From NCBI GenBank assembly GCA_002440825.1, contig DJVH01000013.1, positions 1-23,578 of the forward strand: DNA of 23,578 bases. The letters run 5' to 3'. Under the pieces are notes generated by a model. The model ran no database searches. It had not been told where the DNA came from and worked only from the letters and a program-made list of their open reading frames with translations. This DNA is from Bacteriovoracaceae bacterium UBA6261. Its GTDB lineage: Bacteria > Bdellovibrionota > Bacteriovoracia > Bacteriovoracales > Bacteriovoracaceae. The translations under genes were made by a program, and so were the position numbers. Of the stretch, positions 7,939 through 14,223 are shown one piece after another (within the stretch, counting starts at the first letter, position 1; every line of letters begins with the position of its first letter).

Positions 7939-9141
7939 ATGGCAAAGACTCCGTTCAGCGACGCCAAAATTATTGAGCGCGCTAATTTACTTCGCGATAA
8001 TGATCTTTATCCGTTCTTCAGAGCAATCGAAGAAACAGAAGCTTCTACCGTCACAGTTAAAGGCAAGAAGCAGATCATGATCGGTTCTAACAACTACCTT
8101 GGATTAACTCACCACCCTTACGTTAAAGAAGCAGCTATTAAAGCAATTGAAAAATACGGCACAGGCTGTACGGGTTCTAGATTCTTAAACGGTAACTTAA
8201 ACATTCACGAAGAACTCGACGAAAAACTGGCAGACTACTTAGGCCATGAAAAAGCAATCGTTTTCTCGACAGGGATGCAGGCAAACTTAGGTGCGCTTTC
8301 AGCTCTTTGCGGTCCAAAAGACCTTATGCTTTTTGACTCTGAAAACCACGCTTCTATTATCGATTCATCAAGACTTTCTCTCGGAACAACTTTCAAATAC
8401 AAGCACAACGACATGTCTTCTCTAGAAGAACTTCTTGAAAGCAACGTGAATCGCTTCAACCGCGTCATCATCGTTGCCGATGGCGTTTTCTCGATGACCG
8501 GCGATGTAATGAAACTTCCGGAAGTGGTCGCTCTCGCTAAAAAATACGGCGCTTACGTTTACGTCGACGACGCTCACGGACTTGGAGTCATGGGACCTCA
8601 GGGACGCGGAACAATGCACCACTTCGAACTGACAAGAGAAGTTGATTTCAATATGGGAACATTCTCAAAGTCATTCGCTTCTATCGGCGGCGTTATTTCC
8701 GGTTCAAAAGACGCTATCGATTACGTTCGCCACTCAGCTCGTTCATTCATGTTTTCGGCTTCAATGCCGCCAGCTGCTGTTGCCACTGTTTCAGCGTGTA
8801 TCGATATGGTCACAACTGATCCATCAATTCTTAAAAATCTTTGGGACAATGTTGCGTTCATGCGCGAAGGTTTCAAAGAACTTGGTTTCTATACTTATGG
8901 TTCTCAAACTCCGATCATTCCAATTTTCATCGGCGACGATATGAAGGCAGTGAAGATGACGAAGTTTTTGGAAAACCACGGCGTGTTCTGTACTCCTGTT
9001 CTTCCACCTGCTGTTCCACGCGGGGAAGCTTTAATCAGAACAAGCTATATGGCTTCACACAACAAAGAAGATCTTGCGACTGTATTACAGGTCTTTGCTG
9101 AAGCTAAAAAAGTTTTTGAAATCCCTTCTGCTATTCATTAA
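7939..9141 (+). CDS. spt: Serine palmitoyltransferase (alpha-oxoamine synthase family)
   Basis: The PLP enzyme condenses serine with a fatty acyl thioester to 3-ketosphinganine, the first step of sphingolipid synthesis, at the cytoplasmic face. With ATG 7939 the product has 400 residues, the family size. Visible: SNNYLGL, GTGCTGSRFLNGNLNIHEELE-type segment, ENHASIID (His137, stacks on PLP), VDDAHGLGV (Asp210, His213), GTFSKS (Lys244, PLP Schiff base), and near the C-terminus LPPAVPRGEALIR with its Arg. The whole resembles bacterial SPT of Sphingobacterium and Bacteriovorax more than KBL or BioF. Downstream ceramide-type genes support SPT. ATG 7912 and TTG 7873 are in-frame alternatives; 7939 has only a weak AGCAG-type site but gives the family N-terminus. 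A possible TAGAAT -10 is at 7846-7851. Confidence 0.88.
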   Translation: MAKTPFSDAKIIERANLLRDNDLYPFFRAIEETEASTVTVKGKKQIMIGSNNYLGLTHHPYVKEAAIKAIEKYGTGCTGSRFLNGNLNIHEELDEKLADYLGHEKAIVFSTGMQANLGALSALCGPKDLMLFDSENHASIIDSSRLSLGTTFKYKHNDMSSLEELLESNVNRFNRVIIVADGVFSMTGDVMKLPEVVALAKKYGAYVYVDDAHGLGVMGPQGRGTMHHFELTREVDFNMGTFSKSFASIGGVISGSKDAIDYVRHSARSFMFSASMPPAAVATVSACIDMVTTDPSILKNLWDNVAFMREGFKELGFYTYGSQTPIIPIFIGDDMKAVKMTKFLENHGVFCTPVLPPAVPRGEALIRTSYMASHNKEDLATVLQVFAEAKKVFEIPSAIH

Positions 9142-9149
9142 GTTCATTT

Positions 9150-9185
9150 ATGATGGTCTCCAAAATAAAAATTGGAGACCATTAG
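9150..9185 (+). CDS. Possible 11-codon leader ORF
   Basis: An in-frame ATG at 9150 opens MMVSKIKIGDH and stops at TAG 9183-9185, directly against ATG 9186. It spans the whole hairpin, so its translation would unfold the stem and deliver ribosomes to the next start. It has no visible ribosome site of its own and may be chance. Confidence 0.25.
   Translation: MMVSKIKIGDH
9153..9182 (+). promoter_or_regulatory. Hairpin covering the ribosome site of the acyltransferase gene
   Basis: ATGGTCTCCAA (9153-9163) and TTGGAGACCAT (9172-9182) form an 11-bp perfect stem with loop AATAAAAA. The 3' arm contains GGAG (9174-9177), the only Shine-Dalgarno match for ATG 9186, which begins four bases after the stem. 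Folded RNA would hide the site. There is no T run, so it is not an ordinary terminator. Confidence 0.65.
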
Positions 9186-10313
9186 ATGTCACTTTCTATT
9201 CGTGAAATAGACCTCACTAACAAAAAAGACCTGAACACATTTATTGATCTTCCCTGGAGCATTTACAAAAACGATCCTCATTGGGTAGCGCCTCTAAAAA
9301 TGGCGGTAAAAGATGTTTTAAACGTAAAGAAACATCCTTTTTATGAGACTGCCAGGGTCAAGGCCTGGATTGCTTTCAAGGGTGACAGGGCCGTCGGCCG
9401 TATCATGGCCATCAACAATCATTCTTATAACAAATATCAAAACACCAAAATCGGGCATTTCGGTTTTTTTGAAAGTATTCACGATGAACATGTTTCCACT
9501 CTGCTGTTTAAAACCGCTGAAGCGCATTTAAAAAGCGAAGGACTCACGAGCGTTCAAGGACCGATGAATCCGGGCACAAACTATGAATGCGGTCTTCTCG
9601 TTGAAGGCTTTAAAGATGACCCGCAAGTCATGATGACCTATAATCCACCCTATTACATTGAGCAATTTGAAAAGCATGGCTACTCTAAAGCGATGGACCT
9701 TCTCGCTTACCACGTCCACGCCAATTTCGAAATGCCGAAGATCATTCTGGACATTGCCGAAAGAACTGAGAAGAAATCAAAAGTCACCTTCCGTACTCTC
9801 AATATGAAAAAGTGGAATGAAGAACTCGATACAATGTTCGAAATCTACAATTCTGCCTGGGAAGCCAACTGGGGATTTGTCCCAATGACAAAAGATGAAT
9901 TCTACCACACGGCCAAAGATTTAAAGAGCATCGTCAATCCCGAAATGGTTCACATTGCCATGGTGGAAGGAAACGCCGCTGGTTTTATTCTCACTCTTCC
10001 CGACCTCAATCAGATTTTCAAAATGAACCCGAGAGGAAATCTTTCACCGATGTTTATTTATCGTTTGCTGACTGCGAAGAAAAGAATCACCCGTTGCCGG
10101 GTCATCACCATGGGTGTCAAAAAAGAATACCGCAAAATGGGTCTCGAGACTCTTCTCTATAAGCATAATCACATTGCCATCAGAAAAAATCCTCTCATGA
10201 AAGATATTGAGATGAGCTGGATTCTGGAAACAAATATTGAAATGAATAAACCTCTGATCCGCATGGGCGGACCAGCTTACAAGCGATACAGAATTTATGA
10301 ACGAAGTTTATAA
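9186..10313 (+). CDS. Tandem-GNAT acyltransferase, candidate bacterial ceramide synthase
   Basis: The 375-residue protein seems to hold two GNAT-like halves. The first (about 1-170) has GDRAVGRIMAI, GFFES, GPMNPGTNYECGLLVEGF and MMTYNPPYY; the second (about 195-375) has VEGNAAGFILTLPD and VKKEYRKMGLETLLY, the usual acyl-CoA pyrophosphate loop. A two-fold GNAT layout is also seen in Fem-like transferases. In Caulobacter the enzyme that N-acylates the long-chain base is a GNAT-type protein encoded near spt, unrelated to eukaryotic ceramide synthases; this gene's place directly after spt makes it the obvious equivalent. The start has GGAG 8 bases upstream, inside the hairpin at 9153-9182. No membrane segment is evident. 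The ceramide synthase role is inferred from family and context. Confidence 0.75.
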   Translation: MSLSIREIDLTNKKDLNTFIDLPWSIYKNDPHWVAPLKMAVKDVLNVKKHPFYETARVKAWIAFKGDRAVGRIMAINNHSYNKYQNTKIGHFGFFESIHDEHVSTLLFKTAEAHLKSEGLTSVQGPMNPGTNYECGLLVEGFKDDPQVMMTYNPPYYIEQFEKHGYSKAMDLLAYHVHANFEMPKIILDIAERTEKKSKVTFRTLNMKKWNEELDTMFEIYNSAWEANWGFVPMTKDEFYHTAKDLKSIVNPEMVHIAMVEGNAAGFILTLPDLNQIFKMNPRGNLSPMFIYRLLTAKKRITRCRVITMGVKKEYRKMGLETLLYKHNHIAIRKNPLMKDIEMSWILETNIEMNKPLIRMGGPAYKRYRIYERSL

Positions 10314-10734
10314 TTATTTTTATCCGGTTTTTGCCCTGGTCTTCCTGTCCTTTATCGTGGCAGGAAAAATGTTTTCTGACCGCATGGTCGAGATGAAGAA
10401 TAAAAACTTTCGTCTCAGTGTCTTTAAAACATCCAAGGATCGCGAAGCACTTATGCTCGTTCAGGCCGCCGATAATTTCAAAAATCTTTTTGAAATGCCG
10501 GTTCTCTTCTATGTCCTGGTCGTCCTTTTAATGGTGACTAATATTTACCGCCCGGCCTATCTTTATCTGATGTGGGCGTATGTTGTCGCCCGCTATACCC
10601 ATAGTTATATTCATTCAACATACAATAAAGTTCTTCATCGCTTTTATGCTTTTGTGTCGAGCTATTTTATTCTCGGCGCTTTATGGACTCTTTTTTTTGT
10701 TGAAATCATCATGCTCGGGAATCGTCACGTATGA
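10297..10734 (+). CDS. MAPEG-family membrane protein
   Basis: The 145-residue protein has about four hydrophobic segments (roughly 8-24, 65-82, 86-98 and 112-138) and the MAPEG signature: NFKNLFEMPVLFY near the middle and VARYTHSYIHSTYNKVLHRF. MAPEG proteins in eukaryotes are microsomal glutathione transferases and eicosanoid enzymes; bacterial members are mostly uncharacterised. Its ATG overlaps the last 17 bases of the acyltransferase gene and no ribosome site is visible, and its TGA overlaps the next ATG (ATGA), so it is translationally coupled on both sides. That places it firmly in the lipid operon, although no published step of ceramide synthesis calls for it. Confidence 0.85.
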   Translation: MNEVYNYFYPVFALVFLSFIVAGKMFSDRMVEMKNKNFRLSVFKTSKDREALMLVQAADNFKNLFEMPVLFYVLVVLLMVTNIYRPAYLYLMWAYVVARYTHSYIHSTYNKVLHRFYAFVSSYFILGALWTLFFVEIIMLGNRHV

Positions 10735-11720
10735 AAATTCTTATCACTGGTGCAAGTGGATTTGTCGGCACGCACTTAACAAAAAGACTTCTTGATGAAG
10801 GCCACACTATTTATGGTCTCGTCAGGACACCTTCAAAAATGGTCCACTCGCACGAGAATCTCATTTTGCTAAAAGGCGATTTAAACAGCACGGCCTTGAG
10901 CTGGGTTGATCAGCTTCCGTCTGATCTCAATCTTTGCATTCACACGGCGGGCATCGTGCATTCATTCATCCATGACGAATTTACCCAGGTGAACGTAGAA
11001 GGAACACGCTATTTGATCGATTCACTGAAAAAGAGATTCACGCAGAATTTTAAGTTCATTCTGATTTCTTCTCTTGCAGCGGCCGGGCCTGTTGGTCTTG
11101 GCGAAAAGAAAACTCTCGATGCTCCCGACTTTCCGGTCAGTGTTTACGGTCAGTCTAAAAAAGAAGCTGAAAATGTCCTGCGCTCTCACGCTCCAGCTGG
11201 ATGGACGTGTTCCATTGTCCGTCCCCCAATGATTATTGGTCCGGGTGATGTGGCCGTGCTGGATATATTCAAAATGGTCAAAGGACGATTCATTATTCTT
11301 CCAGGCCGCGATTCAAAAAGAAAAGAATACAGCTTCGTCTGTGTTCACGATTTAATTGAAACAATCATCAGGCTGGCACAAACGGATCAGGCGATGATTC
11401 TTTACAGTGCTCACGATCACATTATCCGCTTCAGCGAATTGATTGAAGAAATAAAAAAGCAGATGAAAATTTCATGGATTATCTATCTGCCAATTCCCTT
11501 CTTCATGGTGAAAATCCTGAGTTTCTTTTTGAATGTCGCTTATCGCTTGAAACATCATTCGCTCCGACTCACTCCTGATAAAATCAATGAACTGAAGGCC
11601 ATGGCCTGGACCTGCGACAACGGCCGGAGCCGGATAGAACTCAAACAGATTTATCAATACGATTTGAAAGAGACGATTTCTGTCACTCTCGCTGATTACA
11701 AAAAGCGCGGCTGGATTTAA
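10731..11720 (+). CDS. Extended SDR, candidate 3-oxo-dihydroceramide reductase (CerR-like)
   Basis: The 329-residue protein is an NAD(P)-dependent epimerase/dehydratase-type SDR. It has the Rossmann motif GASGFVG (7-13), the NAD-contact strand HTAGIVHS, catalytic SS at 113-114 and YGQSK (Tyr139, Lys143). A hydrophobic stretch near 248-270 (IIYLPIPFFMVKILSFF) could attach it to the membrane. In Caulobacter an extended SDR called CerR reduces the keto group of the ceramide precursor; an extended SDR in the last place of the spt operon fits that role. Its ATG overlaps the MAPEG stop by four bases. Other sugar or sterol epimerase activities cannot be excluded from motifs alone. Confidence 0.8.
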   Translation: MKILITGASGFVGTHLTKRLLDEGHTIYGLVRTPSKMVHSHENLILLKGDLNSTALSWVDQLPSDLNLCIHTAGIVHSFIHDEFTQVNVEGTRYLIDSLKKRFTQNFKFILISSLAAAGPVGLGEKKTLDAPDFPVSVYGQSKKEAENVLRSHAPAGWTCSIVRPPMIIGPGDVAVLDIFKMVKGRFIILPGRDSKRKEYSFVCVHDLIETIIRLAQTDQAMILYSAHDHIIRFSELIEEIKKQMKISWIIYLPIPFFMVKILSFFLNVAYRLKHHSLRLTPDKINELKAMAWTCDNGRSRIELKQIYQYDLKETISVTLADYKKRGWI

Positions 11721-11748
11721 ATTTCTTTTTGAAAAAGCGAATGTTTAA

Positions 11749-12552
11749 TTAGAGATCAAACGTTATACGGGGGCCTATAGTGCCTTCGTATTCAATGATT
11801 CCGAAGGCCACGTTTCTTTCAAAGAGAAATTTATAGGCCGGATGATTGTCAGAAAAATTTCCTGCTCGTCTCACACCTTCACTTGCCCACGTTGAAAGAA
11901 AAAATCCGCCGACGATATCAGACAGATAATGTTTTCCATCGCGGACTCTTTGCATAGATGTCAGAACAAAAAGGGCCGTCGGCGCCACTGCTGCATAAGG
12001 ACCGTAGAACTGAAATGTTTTAAGAGCGAGAGTGGCATACGGAATCACGTGTCCTGAAGGAAAGGATGAATCCCCTCTCAATTTTGTTTCAATGGATGCG
12101 AGATTTTTCTCACTTGGTCTTCTGTGGACTTGAATACGGCTAAGCAGAGAGGATTCAAGAAAAGCGATGTACATCGCTCCGAAATATTCTTCAGCAAACT
12201 GAACCATTTTTGGGTTGTCTGTTTTTACACCGTAAGTGAAAGCTGCAAATGAAATGACAGGAAAACCCATGACTGGGGCAAGATCGCTGGATAATTGCAT
12301 CACCTTAGGAATGGATTTCGTACGGGCGTTGTCGCTGATTCGTTTGTCCTGATCGAATGAGTACCATAGTGCGGGAACTGCAGCGGCGGAATAGTACAGA
12401 TTATTTTTTTCCTGAAACTGCATGTACGAACCTTGATAAAGGTACGTGAAGGATTTTTTCAGACCATCCCAATATGTAGATCCATTCAATTCGCCCGCAA
12501 TGATTGTTTGTGAAAAGAAAAAGAAAAAGCAAAGGAAAAGAATTTTGCGCAT
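11749..12552 (-). CDS. Secreted PAP2-family phosphatase
   Basis: The 267-residue product starts with a signal peptide (MRKILFLCFFFFFSQTIIAG). PAP2 motifs follow: Arg145-Pro146 of the KX6RP block (the Lys position is not conserved, Arg139 lies one residue off), SFPSGH at 163-168, and RVRDGKHYLSD (Arg202, His208, Asp212). The family removes phosphate from lipid phosphates or transfers phosphate groups at the periplasmic side. ATG 12552 has AGAGGAA upstream and overlaps the hydroxylase stop as TGATG, so both are translated from one mRNA; the longer frame to 12603 would precede the signal peptide with 17 residues. Next to ceramide genes it may act on ceramide-phosphate or its head group, but undecaprenyl or phosphatidate substrates are as possible. 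Confidence 0.85.
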   Translation of the reverse strand: MRKILFLCFFFFFSQTIIAGELNGSTYWDGLKKSFTYLYQGSYMQFQEKNNLYYSAAAVPALWYSFDQDKRISDNARTKSIPKVMQLSSDLAPVMGFPVISFAAFTYGVKTDNPKMVQFAEEYFGAMYIAFLESSLLSRIQVHRRPSEKNLASIETKLRGDSSFPSGHVIPYATLALKTFQFYGPYAAVAPTALFVLTSMQRVRDGKHYLSDIVGGFFLSTWASEGVRRAGNFSDNHPAYKFLFERNVAFGIIEYEGTIGPRITFDL

Positions 12553-13172
12553 CAGTGATGTTCCTCTTTTGGACCATTCACAGTTTTCAGGACGTAATCC
12601 CAAAGCGGAGAACTGACGCCGTACTTACTCGCTTCACCTGAGTAGTGGTGCTGCAGATGATATTTGCGAAGGTAGCGTCCGACTTTTCCAGTCATTGGAA
12701 AATGGTGAGTGGCATAGTGAATGTAATCGTAGCAAAGATAGCCGATCAAAAAAAACGCCATGATCACTTCAAGGAATTGTGCCGGGAAAATCATACCGAA
12801 CAAGGCCCAAAGAAGACTCACAATCAGGATAGCTGGAACCGGTGGCATAACCAGTCTTGTCGGATCCTGCGGATCATCGTGATGAAGACCGTGAAAAAGA
12901 AAAACAAAATATTTTCCTGCGCGGCTTTTAGCGTTCCAGTGAAAAACATAGCGGTGAAGAACATATTCAGTGATCGTCCAGAGAACGATACCAAAGACAA
13001 ATAAATACCCGAACTGAACTGTCGTTACGTTTTTAACAGTCGCGCCTCTGTACAATAAAAAAAGAATAACCGGCGTCCAGAGAACAAGAGGGACAACAGG
13101 ATGAACATGAGTGAAGGATTCAAGAATCGGATTCTTGAAAATGCGAATAGACTCTCCAGTATGTTTTTTCAT
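12552..13172 (-). CDS. Fatty-acid 2-hydroxylase (FA2H/Scs7-like membrane di-metal enzyme)
   Basis: The 206-residue membrane protein belongs to the fatty acid hydroxylase superfamily. Four hydrophobic segments (about 24-41, 53-70, 112-129, 131-148) alternate with histidine boxes: HRYVFH (73, 78), HGLHH (94, 97, 98), HYATHH (152, 156, 157) and HLQHH (172, 175, 176). This set, together with DPTRLVMPP after the second box and KYGVSSPLWDYV near the end, is the signature of enzymes that hydroxylate the N-acyl chain of ceramide at C2. Unlike animal and yeast forms it has no cytochrome b5 domain, so a separate electron donor is needed. It is upstream of, and coupled to, the PAP2 gene. ATG 13172 has only a weak ribosome site. 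Confidence 0.88.
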   Translation of the reverse strand: MKKHTGESIRIFKNPILESFTHVHPVVPLVLWTPVILFLLYRGATVKNVTTVQFGYLFVFGIVLWTITEYVLHRYVFHWNAKSRAGKYFVFLFHGLHHDDPQDPTRLVMPPVPAILIVSLLWALFGMIFPAQFLEVIMAFFLIGYLCYDYIHYATHHFPMTGKVGRYLRKYHLQHHYSGEASKYGVSSPLWDYVLKTVNGPKEEHH

Positions 13173-13203
13173 GGTATTCTCGCTATAACTTGTTTTTAAG
13201 ATT

Positions 13204-13212
13204 TGTTATAAT
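13204..13212 (+). promoter_or_regulatory. Extended -10 promoter for the START-like gene
   Basis: TGTTATAAT holds a perfect TATAAT (13207-13212) preceded by TGN, the extended -10 form, which does not need a strong -35. The predicted start of transcription, about 13219, is some 25 bases before ATG 13245. Confidence 0.6.
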
Positions 13213-13244
13213 AATTCAACCAATCTGTAAACGTAAGGCCGCTT

Positions 13245-13952
13245 ATGAAACGTCTATTTAGTGTACTTTTTACCCTGCTGTTTCTTTTCTCACTCTCGCC
13301 TGTTTGTCAGGCGCAGAAAACAGACGTGACGAAGGAAGTTACTTCCGAGGAACTTGCGCAGATGGAAAAAGGCGAGCTCGTCGTCAAGACCAGAGAAATC
13401 GAAGGATCCGCATGGCCCGAAATCACCATTTATACTCTCGTCAATGGTGCAAATGCGTTGGAGTCCATGGGACTCTTTTCAGCGCTTGATACTCAGAAAG
13501 ATTACGTTCCAAATATTATTGAATCCAGACCGGTTAAACATATAAGTGCAGTCGAAGTTCTTACTGAATACGAAATGCACGTTCCTTTTCCTCTGGCCAA
13601 CGCTCACTACACTCATGGATCTGTCGTTCATCAATACAATGAAGATTACGAACTCACCTGGTATAAAGTTTCTTCGACATCTACTGATGAAGTAAAAGGC
13701 AGCGCTTATTTTTCATCTTATAAAAATGGAACTTTGTTTCGTTACCGCTCTTACATCAAACCAAAATCAATGTTTGGTTCTTTCGTAAAAAAAATCATGT
13801 TGAGAGATGTAAAAAGTTCAATTGTTGCGATTCGTTCTCACATCGAAAAATGTAAAAAAGAAAATTCTCCTCTTCTTTCTAAATATTCTGGGTTTATTAC
13901 ACGTGCTTTGAATGGCGAACTTGTGTATAAAAATTTGATCGAGCAAAAGTAG
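13245..13952 (+). CDS. Secreted START/SRPBCC-like protein
   Basis: The 235-residue product has a signal peptide (MKRLFSVLFTLLFLFSLSPVCQA, likely cut after residue 23 or 24). The remainder reads like a helix-grip START/SRPBCC domain: an early WPEITIYTLVN segment, DYVPNIIESRPVKHISAVEVLTEYEMHVPFPLANAHY, then strands YELTWYKVSS, VKGSAYFSSY and GTLFRYRSYIKP, closed by a long helix RDVKSSIVAIRSHIEKCKK. Such domains carry lipids or other hydrophobic ligands in a cavity. AAGG lies seven bases before the ATG. It is divergent from the 2-hydroxylase with 72 bases between starts, so it could share regulation with the lipid genes. A role in carrying sphingolipid through the periplasm is a guess from position; the fold call is by pattern. 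Confidence 0.65.
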   Translation: MKRLFSVLFTLLFLFSLSPVCQAQKTDVTKEVTSEELAQMEKGELVVKTREIEGSAWPEITIYTLVNGANALESMGLFSALDTQKDYVPNIIESRPVKHISAVEVLTEYEMHVPFPLANAHYTHGSVVHQYNEDYELTWYKVSSTSTDEVKGSAYFSSYKNGTLFRYRSYIKPKSMFGSFVKKIMLRDVKSSIVAIRSHIEKCKKENSPLLSKYSGFITRALNGELVYKNLIEQK

Positions 13953-14223
13953 TTGAATCTTTCGAACCACCATCTTTTCAGCCCCTATTACTGCCCCTAA
14001 GAGTACTTACACGGACTTGCGAAAGTCCATGTTTGAGACCATCTCAACGGCCATGCTTTTCCCTCTGTGATGTTAGAAAATAGTAATGAATTGTAAGAAA
14101 AAATAGCTACCTAAAAATAGGTCTGGCACTTAGAATTTTATCCATAGAGACAGACGGATACACGAAGATGGTCGACGTTTAAAAATGGATTTTGAAGGCG
14201 TCGATTTTTTACCACACTCAGCT
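13953..14223. other. Gene-free structured stretch
   Basis: No coding frame fits. On the + strand it holds two adjacent hairpins, GGACTT-GCGA-AAGTCC (14013-14028, GNRA-type loop) and TTGAGA-CCA-TCTCAA (14033-14047), an AT-rich middle, and a terminator-like hairpin with six T ending at 14210. It may be the 3' UTR of the START-like gene or hold a small RNA. Confidence 0.4.
14172..14210 (+). terminator. Probable intrinsic terminator
   Basis: TCGACG (14172-14177) pairs with CGTCGA (14199-14204), with possible inner AAAA/TTTT pairing, and six T follow at once. It would end + strand transcripts from the START-like gene or from a small RNA before the convergent LysR gene. Confidence 0.5.

Noticed and set aside
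9153..9182. The spt-acyltransferase hairpin as an intrinsic terminator
   Set aside because: No T run follows the stem on either strand, and the next gene starts four bases later.
12645..13004. 119-codon frame on the + strand opposite the 2-hydroxylase
   Set aside because: It is antisense to the histidine-box region of a clear membrane enzyme and shows no domain or start signal.
14124..14139. TGGCAC at 14125 as a sigma-54 -24 element
   Set aside because: No GC pair is found at the -12 position with the required spacing, and no gene starts downstream on that strand.
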